64,000 nt of DNA. Source: Yersinia hibernica (GTDB lineage: Bacteria > Pseudomonadota > Gammaproteobacteria > Enterobacterales > Enterobacteriaceae). The position numbers were made by a program, and so were the translations under genes. Positions 55,503-64,000 of the stretch are shown here, in pieces; position 1 is the first letter of the stretch, and each line of letters begins with the position of its first letter. Below the pieces are notes generated by a model. The model saw nothing but the letters and a program-made list of their open reading frames with translations, ran no database searches and was not told where the DNA came from. The DNA is taken from contig NZ_CP032487.1 of NCBI RefSeq assembly GCF_004124235.1, forward strand, positions 124,001 to 188,000, read 5' to 3'.

Positions 55503-55862
55503 ATGAGTGACATTCAAACTGTTTTGACTCGTTGGGGCGTATGGGCTAAAGATCACTCCCATTTGGATTATCCCCATATTGCTAGCGGATTTAAGGGGGC
55601 GGTAACAAGAAATAAGTCAGTTGGCTCTTGCTGCGATAATGATGGTTTGGTCATTGATAAAGTAATAGGGAATCTACAGCGGGCCTCGCGAGAAAAAGAA
55701 TTAGAGCTTATCCTCCGTCATTATGTTTACGGGCAATCGAAAGCTTCTATTGCCCGATTAAAAAAGTGTAATGAACGGGAAATTAGGCGTCAGTTACAAG
55801 TTGCTGAAAGTTTTATTGAGGGCTGCATAACACAATCGGATATTTTATTGGAAATGCAATGA
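55503..55862 (+). CDS. Phage Q-type antitermination protein (QuuD/YbcQ family)
   Basis: A 119-residue protein similar in pattern to the DLP12 prophage Q homologue YbcQ (QuuD, Phage_antitermQ family). DIQTVLTRWGVWA, IASGFKGAV, CCDNDGLVIDKVI, a helix-turn-helix-like SKASIARLKKCNEREIRRQLQVAE and FIEGCITQSDILLEMQ match that family block by block. Q proteins bind DNA near a late promoter and let polymerase pass terminators. AAGGAG precedes ATG 55503. No other phage gene lies nearby; it stands alone with the bacteriocin. It could be read as a small sigma-like regulator, but the CCDxD and AExFIEG blocks favour Q. Confidence 0.85.
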   Translation: MSDIQTVLTRWGVWAKDHSHLDYPHIASGFKGAVTRNKSVGSCCDNDGLVIDKVIGNLQRASREKELELILRHYVYGQSKASIARLKKCNEREIRRQLQVAESFIEGCITQSDILLEMQ

Positions 55863-55900
55863 ATTAATGTATTTTCTAAATTTAAATTAATGACAATTAA

Positions 55901-55922
55901 ACAGAGCCATGGGCAGACTCTG
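55901..55922 (-). terminator. Possible terminator of the fimbrial operon
   Basis: ACAGAG and CTCTGT form a 6-bp stem with a further partial stem inside; on the minus strand TTTAATTG follows. Weak, but correctly placed after the last fimbrial gene. Confidence 0.3.
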
Positions 55923-55964
55923 TCTTTCGGCTAAAACCTCAACCACCTTATTCATCGCCGTCCT

Positions 55965-56723
55965 TTATTTTAGCCCACGGCTAAAAGCCTTGCGGTTACC
56001 TAAATCATCAATTAAGACAAAATTGACCGTTTTGCTGTCTGCTGTTGGGACTCGATTGAGGGGAAAGTCCAGCTTGGAAAAAGGGGCGACCATATCCGGC
56101 AATCCTTCAGCCGAACCCAATGTCAGAGCGGAGATTGAGGCATAATAAGGTGTAGGATTATCCACTTTAACCACGGCGGTATTGCCGTTACGTTCTAAGA
56201 CAAAAGTTAATGCCTTGCTGACGGTGTCCGCCGGTGCGGGCAAATTTTTCGGGCGATAAAATACTTTGTATTGCATGCGCAAAGCCAGTGTGACGGAAGA
56301 TTCATCATCAGCTTTAGTGGTGGCTTTAGGCGGGATTTCGTAAACATTGAGCCAGAAGGCAGATTCTCTATCCAGCGGCAATTTACTGGCACCAGATAAA
56401 ATCAAACGCAAGCTGCGTTGAGCTTGTGGCTGCAACCGAAACAATGGCGGCAATACTAATACTGGCGAGATTGCTTTCTCCGGTGTGGCCATCAAATCGC
56501 CATCATCCACCCACACCTGCACTGCCACCGGGTAGTCATTGCTATTAACCAGTTGCAGTGATTCTTCAGTGCTACCATCACTGAAGAGAATACGAGTTTT
56601 CTCGGCCACCACACTTGCCATGGCCGGGACACTACAGGTCATGATGAGTAATAATAGCAACCCACTGATTTTGCTTTTAAAATGCAGATTATTGCACCCG
56701 GATAACCACTTGCGCATGCGCAT
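55965..56723 (-). CDS. Fimbrial periplasmic chaperone, second
   Basis: A PapD-like chaperone that holds fimbrial subunits in the periplasm by donor-strand complementation. The 252-residue protein has a signal segment (about residues 16-36, ending PAMAS), then the N-terminal Ig domain with KTRILF and the SAFWLNVYEIPPK motif, and a C-terminal domain. Its start overlaps the end of the adhesin gene by 35 bp. It is the second chaperone of the cluster and may serve the tip adhesin. Confidence 0.92.
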   Translation of the reverse strand: MRMRKWLSGCNNLHFKSKISGLLLLLIMTCSVPAMASVVAEKTRILFSDGSTEESLQLVNSNDYPVAVQVWVDDGDLMATPEKAISPVLVLPPLFRLQPQAQRSLRLILSGASKLPLDRESAFWLNVYEIPPKATTKADDESSVTLALRMQYKVFYRPKNLPAPADTVSKALTFVLERNGNTAVVKVDNPTPYYASISALTLGSAEGLPDMVAPFSKLDFPLNRVPTADSKTVNFVLIDDLGNRKAFSRGLK

Positions 56724-58068
56724 TCACAGCTCCTGCTGTCACAGTTTGCCCGCTGATTTTGCTTAACTCAGCCCGAAAGTTCTCAGTGTAACTATTCCCC
56801 CCACTTACCGTGCCGGTGAGTTCTTGAGCCCCTTGGAAGATGCCATACCAGCCTCCGTTATTACCGGTTTGAGTGACATTTTTTGATAGCAAGTAAATTG
56901 GGCTGTTATTGCGGTAGATTCGGATCCCCACGCCGCTGGCCATTCCGGCAGCGCCATAATTATCTGAAACTAAATGACTAATACCGCCACTGCCATTCAT
57001 TAATCCCAAAGCCTGTGCTTTAGCGGCGTTGGCTGCTGGCACCAAAAAGCCCATCGCCACCGCACCGGCATTGACGCCGGAGGTAATACCGGTCTGGCAC
57101 TGGAAATCCACACTGAACTCAGCCGAGCTACTACTGCCGCTGTTCAGTTCTGCCACAGAAATTCTGGGTAATATCACCGTTGGGGTAAAATTGGTGACCG
57201 CGCAAATGGTGGTTCGGCGGAAAGTCACATAGTTATATAACCCAATAGAGGCCGGCCAGGTGGTATACCAGCCGGGCCAATTTGATACTGAGTCAGTTCC
57301 CTCAATCGGGCCGCTAATGCCCGGCCCTTTAAAGGCGATATAAGCATTGGGCTGAGTATAGGCATAGGTATAAGATGCTGCGTTGTTAGTACCCGCGCGG
57401 GCATAATCAATACGAAATAGCTCGGTATACAGATTACTGAAATTCTTAGCTTTGACCAAAATACGGCCAGTGCTGTCAGTATCCAATCCGGTTAAACGGC
57501 GTCCTTTCCATAAGCGTGAGTAATACTCGCCAGTGGATAGATTTGTAAGCCTGATAACCACATTGCGGACATAAGTCGCAAAGCCGGAGGGAACATTGCC
57601 AGCAATCGCGCCATCTTCATTTTTACCACCATAGTCATTGTCCCCATTAGTGGCATACATTTCAAAGAGTTGGTCAACATCAGCTGCGGCACAGCGGAAT
57701 AGCACGCGGTCCGGGTCATAGCCGGTATTCAGGGCAAAAGTGGTAAAGTCAGATGTCGCTGCGGCTAATAATGTTCCGTCAGGTTGGAAGTTAGCCGCAG
57801 TGCTGAGGTCGATCACACCCGGTAAGCCGAGTGACCCATTATTATTATCCAGAGAACCAGACCACGCGCTGGCCGTACCATCACCGGCACTCAGCTGACT
57901 TTGCGCGGTAATTCGGGTACAAGCCGACCATGCTGAGGTACTAAATAACCCGATCAGCAGCATCGTTCCCGCCACAATATATGGGCGACGGGAATGAACA
58001 GGCATTGTTGGCCGTGAGACTTCACAAGATATTAACTGCTCTGTTGGTCTTAACATTATTTTTCTCAT
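56689..58068 (-). CDS. Fimbrial tip adhesin
   Basis: A large fimbrial subunit of about 459 residues from ATG 58068, with an N-terminal lectin-like domain and a C-terminal pilin domain (from about CAVTNFTPTVILPRISVAEL), ending QVVIRVQ. The signal segment is RRPYIVAGTMLLIGLFSTSAWSA; ATG 58005 just before it is an alternative start. The ATG 58068 lies 5 bp after the usher stop, which suggests coupling. The ligand is unknown. Confidence 0.8.
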   Translation of the reverse strand: MRKIMLRPTEQLISCEVSRPTMPVHSRRPYIVAGTMLLIGLFSTSAWSACTRITAQSQLSAGDGTASAWSGSLDNNNGSLGLPGVIDLSTAANFQPDGTLLAAATSDFTTFALNTGYDPDRVLFRCAAADVDQLFEMYATNGDNDYGGKNEDGAIAGNVPSGFATYVRNVVIRLTNLSTGEYYSRLWKGRRLTGLDTDSTGRILVKAKNFSNLYTELFRIDYARAGTNNAASYTYAYTQPNAYIAFKGPGISGPIEGTDSVSNWPGWYTTWPASIGLYNYVTFRRTTICAVTNFTPTVILPRISVAELNSGSSSSAEFSVDFQCQTGITSGVNAGAVAMGFLVPAANAAKAQALGLMNGSGGISHLVSDNYGAAGMASGVGIRIYRNNSPIYLLSKNVTQTGNNGGWYGIFQGAQELTGTVSGGNSYTENFRAELSKISGQTVTAGAVNAHAQVVIRVQ

Positions 58069-58073
58069 AATGG

Positions 58074-60727
58074 TTAACGGCGGCAACTGCCTGTTAAATG
58101 GATAATATCTTGCTCAGTATCTTGGCTAGCAAAGTCATAAGGTAATTCACATTGCTCATTGCGGTTTTCACCCCAGCGAACATAAAGCGAGCCTTTATTA
58201 TCTTTCACTCGCGCATAGATCTGATTCCCCTGACCCACCATACCGACCAATTCATCTTTGCTGTTATAAACATCAGCACCCAATGGTAATCCTTCACCAT
58301 CAACTGTTTGGGTTTGAATTAATACTGCATAACCGGTCAAGGTTTCGAATTTCACTTTCACGGCGGCCCCGGCATAAGGAACAACACGCCCCTGATTTTC
58401 TTTCAGTTCAGTATTGCGATTAATACCTTTGGTATCCAAACCGACCGTATTGTAATTATAAGGCGTTAATGACGGCACCAGCGCAAAGCCATTTTTATCA
58501 ATCCTGGCACCTTGTGCATTTCGTACTGTTGCGCCCTGAGCACCATCGGCTTCAATTAAACCGAAGGTATCGCCCAAATAAGGGCCGAGTGTCACACCTT
58601 TACTGTGTATTACCGCCGCACCGCGAGCTCCCGCGCCATATTGGGTATAGTTATTCCCACGAGAATAACTACCATTGACGGTGGCGTTAGGGAATTGCTT
58701 CTGCGCATTCGCCCCCCAACTATTCGAGCTGCCACTGACATTACTATCGTCATAACCCGCATTGACTGAATAATTTAAAGTATTACGTTCACCGGCGGTG
58801 CCGGATAATGATGTTTGATAGTTATTACCACTTTTCGGATTACGGTTGGCAGACATGGATAAATATTGATTTCCGCTCCCAATATTCAGTGGAATAGACA
58901 CAGTTAATGACGCGATATTTTCGGTATTACCGTAGCGCGTTGTGGTTGTCGTTTCGTCTGTATCACCCGCATCCCAACCAAACTGGGTTGAGGTATAAAT
59001 GGTGCGCTGGCGGCTCAGTGCCACGTTATAACTAATATCTTTATAACTATTTGAATAGTTTAGCTGTAACTGCGTATCTCTCTGGGTATCGTTATAATAA
59101 TCACTGGTCGATGCTGAGGCTGAAAGTTGCCCATAGCCAGCCAGAGTTTGGTTTATTGTGGTGGTAAATTGGCTACGCTGTTTATAAGTCGATGAATCCC
59201 AGGTGCCGCCATTCTTTTGCACTGAACGCACACCAAATACATCATTTAAATCACGATACCCTTTGGTTGAATAGCGATATCCAGCCAGTGAGAATGAGGT
59301 GCCAGTTTCATTAAATGTCTGGCTATAGGTTGCCTGCATCCGCCAACCATTTTGAGTTTGATTTTAGCATGTGAATAGGTGGTATTAAGGCCAAACGCGC
59401 CGAGTGGCGTCCCTAATACACCGCCTGCGAGTAATGCAGTATAATCTTGCGCTAAACGAAGCCCACTGTTGGCGGTTAATTGATTCGTCAGACCACGCTC
59501 ATAGGTAAAGTCGGTAAAATAGCTATCAATATTGGTAAAATCACGTGATTCCCCGACCACGGCATTATAACGGCTCACTCCTGGGCGCATTGAATCTGGT
59601 ACGGCACTGAAAGGCACCGTAAATGTCGAGCGGCTGCCATTAGCCTCTATGACTTCAACATTAAGGTCACCCTGGCTGGTGGTACTATATAAGTCGTTAA
59701 TAACGAATGGGCCTGGGGCGACATTTGTTTCATAAATTTCCCGCCCATTCTGGCGAATAACGACCCGCGCGTTACTGGTGGCTACACCACGAACTTCAGG
59801 AGCGAAGCCGCGCATTGATTGTGGCCACATACGTTGGTCTGTCGCCATTTTAACACCACGAAATGACATAGTGCCGAATAAGGTACTGTCGGTGAAAGTT
59901 TCACCCAGTGTTAATTGGCTATCCAATGATGAAATAGGGCGCTGCACATAAGTGCGGATATTATTCCATTGAGTATCGCTGTTATTATTGTTACTGGCAT
60001 AACGCACATTTGATTGCTGGCGTAATTGCCACAAACCGAGATTGAGGCCACTTTTTAGGCCCACAAAGCCATAATCAGAAGTATTATTTTGCTGGGATTG
60101 CGTATCGCTACGATAAAAGTTTGCGCTGTAGTTAACGAATGCGAGTTTTTCGCCCTCTACCTATTCAGTTCGGTCAATATAGTCCCGCGGCCGTTTTTGT
60201 AATAATGCTTGGGGAATAGACAGATCCAAGCGCAATTTGGCCTGATCAAAATGAAAAGATGCTCCTTTGACTCGCTCCGCCAGTGGCACACATTTCTCGG
60301 TGGCCGAGGGGGGCGTAGCCGCAGATTCTGAAGGTATAGCTTCTCCCTCAGTGGTATTAGGTGCGGCAGTATTTTTGTCGGCCAGTTCAATTCCCGCCGC
60401 AGTTAAGAGCTCATCACTTAGGCAGGGAAAAACCTCCGATGAATCGGCATTCTTAATAAACTGCACGGTGGTACGTTTGAATGATTTGTTATTAATCAGG
60501 ATATCGACAGCATCGTAATTTCCCGGCGTGACGGCATTCTCTTTATTCAGTTGATTCAAACCTGAAGCAAAATTTGTTCCTAAAAAGAGTGATTCATCAA
60601 ATTCGAGATTTTGTGGCTCTTCCTGAGCCGAAACAGTATCGACATATAAAACTAAAGTTATACACAGCGTTAATGCTTTTTTACGGCTAGAGAACTTATT
60701 TTTTAGAACAACTTGTGAAAATCCCAT
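58074..60727 (-). pseudogene. Fimbrial outer-membrane usher, amber stop and frameshift
   Basis: The usher threads chaperone-subunit complexes through the outer membrane. From ATG 60727 (AAGGA upstream) a signal peptide and N-terminal domain lead to RPRDYIDRTE, where an in-frame TAG (60161-60163) interrupts; the same frame then goes on as VEGEKLAFVNYSANFYRSD. A second break near 59362-59366 needs one extra A (AAAA to AAAAA in the coding strand) to join TYSHAK to NQTQNGWRMQATYSQTFNETG. Repaired, the gene would have about 884 codons, normal for ushers, with SLAGYRYSTKGYRDLND and the C-terminal plug. As written, assembly of this fimbria should fail. Confidence 0.88.
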
Positions 60728-60750
60728 AAATATTCCTTCGCCGAAAGCCA

Positions 60751-61479
60751 CTACTGAGTTTTATAGCTACCGGTATCCTGCCCACCAAAATCATTTACCA
60801 ATAGGAAGTTAACAATAGCATTTGAAGGTGCAGTTGAATTCGGGATTACCCACTGAGCCTGAGACATTGGAGAGATCATCTCTGATTTCATTTTGAGTTT
60901 TTTGCCCCCGCCAACGACTTCACCACTGGCGATGGTGGCATAGAACCCAGTTGGGTTTTTACCCGTAACAACAACATCTTTACCTTGTTGGCGTACATCA
61001 AAAGTTAGTGCGCTGGCGACTTGGTCGACACGGCCCGCAATACTTTCAGGGCGATAGAACACTTTAATGCGATTACGCATCAACACTAACATTTTATTAT
61101 TTTTTTCTGCTTTATTTACCGGTGGAACCTGTAAGAAATTAAGATAGAACACGGATTCTCTATCTGTCGGCAAACCGCTACCGGTATATTTCAGCCGTAA
61201 TGTTTGACCTGCATTCGCTTCAATACGGAAGAAAGGCGGAGTTACAATAAACGGCGCTTTGCCTGTCTCTGGTGTTGATTGAGCATCACCACTGTCTAGC
61301 CAGACTTGGACAGCATTAGGAAAGTTATCCTTATTCGTTAATTGGACACTATGCTCTTTTTCTCCTGCCGTATATATAATTCGGCTGCCGCTCATGACTA
61401 CGCTAGCATTAGCAAAAGACATACCCATAAGAATTAATAAAGTGATAAGCAGATAACGGTAGCCATTTATATTAAGCAT
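60751..61479 (-). CDS. Fimbrial periplasmic chaperone, first
   Basis: A 242-residue PapD-like chaperone with a signal segment (residues 7-26, ending ANAS), SRIIYTAGEKEHSVQLTN, FFRIEANAGQTLRL and the ESVFYLNFLQVPP motif. It follows the pilin and precedes the usher by 23 bp. Frame intact. Confidence 0.93.
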   Translation of the reverse strand: MLNINGYRYLLITLLILMGMSFANASVVMSGSRIIYTAGEKEHSVQLTNKDNFPNAVQVWLDSGDAQSTPETGKAPFIVTPPFFRIEANAGQTLRLKYTGSGLPTDRESVFYLNFLQVPPVNKAEKNNKMLVLMRNRIKVFYRPESIAGRVDQVASALTFDVRQQGKDVVVTGKNPTGFYATIASGEVVGGGKKLKMKSEMISPMSQAQWVIPNSTAPSNAIVNFLLVNDFGGQDTGSYKTQ

Positions 61480-61535
61480 GATGGGAATATCCTCTGAAAG
61501 AAACTGGCGGAATAGTTAAACTTTTTGGTGCATAA

Positions 61536-61619
61536 AGTTGTAGGGGGCTCGCTGTGTTATCACCCAAATGGCTTACCGAAGCAATCACATTGAGATCTCT
61601 TTGCTGCCCACCTACAACT
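61536..61619. repeat. Inverted repeat between pilin and chaperone
   Basis: AGTTGTAGG at 61536-61544 and CCTACAACT at 61611-61619 are perfect 9-bp arms, 66 bp apart. It could form a partial-termination or mRNA-processing structure, which would favour pilin over downstream genes. Confidence 0.4.
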
Positions 61620-61658
61620 CCAATTACTTAAAGTATATCCTATCCTACGATACTAATA

Positions 61659-62189
61659 TTACAGGTAGGAAACTGCATATTGTACAGAGGCGATCACAGA
61701 ACCAGGGCCAGCTTGCGCGGTTGCATAATACTGTACCGCAAAATCATGCTCAGCTGATGTATCACCTGCTTTTAACACGATACCATCTTGTGCCACGCCA
61801 CTATTTAGATTGATACCTGTTGTTGTTACTGCATCTTTCAGTAATTGAAGTTCAACATTTGTTGCTGTGCCGCTATTTTTTAAGTTACCGGCAGTTGTGA
61901 CTTGGTTACCAACAAAAACAGTTTTGACATCAATATCATCAGCACTTGCTGCACAGCCTGATACACCCAGAGTAAAGGTTGTCTTACCCGCAGTTTTACC
62001 AGAAGCATTCAAATCGCTACTTGATACTGATGGCAATAATACTGTTGGGTTTGCATCAATACCATTGACGGTAACAGAACAAGTTTGTGCTGTTACTTCC
62101 CCTTGGAAAGTAATTGTATTATTGCTAGCTGCCATTGCTACAGTTGTAGATGCTGCGAATAAAGCCATAGCCAAAGTAATCTTATTCAT
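61659..62189 (-). CDS. Major fimbrial subunit
   Basis: A 176-residue type 1-like pilin: signal peptide MNKITLAMALFAASTTVAMA, then ITFQGEVTAQTCSV with the first disulfide Cys, VSGC for the second, and the penultimate-Tyr end VQYAVSYL used in donor-strand exchange. GGAG precedes ATG 62189. It is the first gene of the five-gene minus-strand fimbrial operon. Confidence 0.93.
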   Translation of the reverse strand: MNKITLAMALFAASTTVAMAASNNTITFQGEVTAQTCSVTVNGIDANPTVLLPSVSSSDLNASGKTAGKTTFTLGVSGCAASADDIDVKTVFVGNQVTTAGNLKNSGTATNVELQLLKDAVTTTGINLNSGVAQDGIVLKAGDTSAEHDFAVQYYATAQAGPGSVIASVQYAVSYL

Positions 62190-62760
62190 TTAAAACTCCA
62201 ATATAATAATTAGAAATGTGCCAAACGCTCGTTGCATTTAAATGCGGGTGAGTATTTAACTTATTAAATAGAAAGTGGGTTAATGACTATATGTGCGAAT
62301 GTTATTCGATTATACTCGTCAGCTTTCCACATGTTGCTTCATTAAAGTAATTTGGTAGTCATTATTTCGACTGCGTCCGTCACTTGATGATGAGATAATA
62401 TATAAAGTGATGCGGGCTGCACATAAGATAAACAAACCAATTGATGTGGTGAAATTCCTACCAAAGTAAAATTTATCCCAGCGAAATTTCAACCAGTTGT
62501 ATTTAAAGTGTTTTTATTCTAAATGAGAATCAATTAATAAGATCTTTCTTGTTGTTTTTTGTTGTCAGTTGGTTTTCGCCATGCTTTTGGCCATTTAAAG
62601 GTAATTGGTGGGTATTATTGTATACCCATTTGTAAAGTTGTATGGGTATTTTGTATGGATATTATTAATGGGCAGGTTGAGTGCCGGGAATATTAATATG
62701 CTTTTAAAAAATAATGACTATAGAATACGCATTGTGACAGAAATAAATAGATGAGTTATT
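62190..62760. other. Fimbrial promoter region and gap to ppiC
   Basis: About 570 AT-rich bp without a gene. It should hold the fimbrial promoter. GGGTAT (62610-62615) and ATACCC (62622-62627) form a small dyad, with further TGGGTAT copies nearby. I found no long inverted repeats of the phase-switch type. Confidence 0.4.
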
Positions 62761-62783
62761 TGCGCCGCCGGTAAGGCGGCGCA
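62761..62783. repeat. Strong GC hairpin after ppiC
   Basis: TGCGCCGCC-GGTAA-GGCGGCGCA, a perfect 9-bp stem 9 bp after the ppiC stop on the minus strand. No T-run follows, so it may be a stability hairpin or a weak terminator. Confidence 0.55.
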
Positions 62784-62791
62784 TGGCTAAC

Positions 62792-63073
62792 TTAATTACG
62801 ATATAAAACTTTAATAATATGATAACCGAACTGAGTTTTTACCGGGCCATAAGGTTGCAGCAATTCGCAGCTAAATACGGCTTTATCGAATGCTGGAACC
62901 ATATCCCCTTTATTGAACTCACCTAGGTCGCCACCATTACGTTTTGACGGGCAGTTAGAGAATTTTTTTGCTAACTCTTGGAAATTAGCACCGTTATTTA
63001 GCTGTGCCAGAATCTCGTTTGCCTGTTTTTCATCATCAACCAGAATGTGCAGCGCGGAAGCTTTGTTTGCCAT
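62792..63073 (-). CDS. ppiC: Parvulin peptidyl-prolyl isomerase C
   Basis: A cytosolic parvulin that speeds proline isomerisation. From ATG 63073 it has 93 residues as in E. coli: [40 protein letters not shown] and [14 protein letters not shown]. The upstream codons have no similarity. It is divergent from rep. Confidence 0.96.
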   Translation of the reverse strand: MANKASALHILVDDEKQANEILAQLNNGANFQELAKKFSNCPSKRNGGDLGEFNKGDMVPAFDKAVFSCELLQPYGPVKTQFGYHIIKVLYRN

Positions 63074-63278
63074 AGTAACAATCACCACTAATTTATTGAG
63101 TCTTGAAGGAGGGTTATCTTCAATAGGGTTCCGAAGCGCGCCAGTGTAGCTTATTTTGGTGGTGATGGGAGCCTTGTCGGCAGTGTTTTACAAATCAAAA
63201 CCGCAGGTGGTTTTTTTTCATTGGCCGCTTTCTGCTACAATCCTGTTCCCCTGTTTACCTACAGAGCTTCCGAGTGCT

Positions 63279-64000
63279 ATGCGATTAAATCCCAGCCAAC
63301 AACAAGCCGTCGAATTTGTTACCGGCCCCTGCCTGGTGTTGGCCGGTGCGGGGTCGGGTAAAACCCGGGTCATCACTAATAAGATTGCGCATCTGATTCG
63401 TCAATGTGGTTATCAGCCCAAACATATTGCGGCGGTAACTTTTACGAATAAAGCCGCGCGCGAGATGAAAGAGCGCGTGGCTCAGACTTTAGGGCGCAAA
63501 GAAGCACGGGGTTTGATGATTGCGACCTTCCATACCTTGGGATTGGAAATCATCAAAAAAGAGTACAAAGCGCTGGGGATGAAATCTAATTTCTCACTGT
63601 TTGATGCGCAAGACCAACTGGGTCTATTGAAAGATTTAACCCACAAATGGTTGGAAGACGATAAAACGTTATTGCAACAGTTAGTCTCCCAGATCTCAAA
63701 CTGGAAAAATGATCTGCTGGATCCCGCTGCTGCTGCGGCACAGGCCCGCTCTGAGCGCGATAAATTGTTTGTCCATTGCTATGGCTTATATGATGCCCAT
63801 TTAAAAGCGTGCAATGTATTGGATTTCGACGACCTTATTTCCCTGCCAACTCTGCTGCTGCAACATGATTTGGAAGTGCGCGAACGTTGGCAAAATCGGC
63901 TGCGCTACCTATTAGTAGATGAATATCAAGATACCAATACCAGTCAGTATCAAATGGTTAAACTGCTGGTAGGCAGTCGGGCGCGCTTCACCGTGGTGGG
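63279..64000 (+). CDS. rep: ATP-dependent DNA helicase Rep (N-terminal 240 residues)
   Basis: Rep is a superfamily 1 3'-5' helicase that clears proteins ahead of the replication fork. The frame starts [16 protein letters not shown] and is cut by the window end. Walker A AGAGSGKT is at residues 22-29, then [14 protein letters not shown] and Walker [11 protein letters not shown] near residue 215. It closely follows E. coli Rep. Confidence 0.97.
   Translation, partial: MRLNPSQQQAVEFVTGPCLVLAGAGSGKTRVITNKIAHLIRQCGYQPKHIAAVTFTNKAAREMKERVAQTLGRKEARGLMIATFHTLGLEIIKKEYKALGMKSNFSLFDAQDQLGLLKDLTHKWLEDDKTLLQQLVSQISNWKNDLLDPAAAAAQARSERDKLFVHCYGLYDAHLKACNVLDFDDLISLPTLLLQHDLEVRERWQNRLRYLLVDEYQDTNTSQYQMVKLLVGSRARFTVV

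Noticed and set aside
55503-55862. Small sigma factor or generic HTH regulator instead of Q
   Set aside because: RWGxWA, IAxGFKG, CCDND and AExFIEG occur in the order of the QuuD/YbcQ family.
62521-62545. Fur-like AATGAGAATCAATT upstream of the fimbrial operon
   Set aside because: About 11 of 19 positions match, too few to call.
62190-62790. Invertible phase-switch element before the pilin
   Set aside because: Only a 6-bp GGGTAT/ATACCC dyad and short repeats are present, with no recombinase gene nearby.

Overview
The window is chromosomal DNA of an enterobacterium, most likely a Yersinia of the enterocolitica-like group. The core gene order (ppc, argE/argCBH, oxyR, sthA, fabR-yijD, trmA, btuB-murI, an rRNA operon, hdfR/maoP/yifB, ilvLGMEDA, ilvY/ilvC, ppiC, rep) matches the enterobacterial origin-proximal region. 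The proteins align from memory closely to E. coli but differ throughout, and a has heme-acquisition locus plus a hybrid peroxiredoxin-glutaredoxin fit Yersinia. The species cannot be fixed from the sequence alone.

Layout. 1-8250: an unknown truncated gene, ppc, and the arginine genes argE and argCBH with a paired ArgR operator. 8250-18010: an AT-richer accessory has locus (hasR, two hasA paralogues, hasDE secretion genes, hasB) with a Fur-like site. Its receptor gene hasR is split by a complete IS1-family element. 18040-22814: redox genes (a dihydrolipoamide dehydrogenase-like flavoprotein, peroxiredoxin-glutaredoxin, oxyR, sthA). 23032-28387: fabR-yijD, trmA, a cobalamin riboswitch with btuB, and the overlapping murI. 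28430-34392: one complete rRNA operon (16S, tRNA-Ile, tRNA-Ala, 23S, 5S, tRNA-Asp, tRNA-Trp) with P1/P2 promoters and a terminator. 34884-39429: a ytfQRT-yjfF galactofuranose-type ABC transporter. 39426-51954: hdfR, maoS/maoP, yifB and the whole branched-chain amino acid set with its leader peptide and attenuator. 51955-62790: an accessory island between ilvC and ppiC. 62792-64000: ppiC and the start of rep.

The most interesting part is 52034-55862. A colicin E9-type HNH nuclease bacteriocin gene (two apparent single-base deletions), an intact Im9-like immunity gene and a small phage Q-type antiterminator gene lie together. One element is present twice: a conserved core of about 70 bp, then a strong rho-independent terminator 136-137 bp from the core start. 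One copy lies before the bacteriocin and the other before the Q-like gene. This suggests that the Q-like protein allows read-through into both the bacteriocin and its own gene, a positive-feedback antitermination switch on a stand-alone bacteriocin locus. That is inference from layout.

Gene decay is a second theme. hasR carries an IS, the bacteriocin gene has two frameshifts, and the fimbrial usher has an amber codon and a frameshift. All three inferred frameshifts look like loss of one base from a short homopolymer, so sequencing error must be excluded for those; the IS and the amber codon are harder to explain that way.
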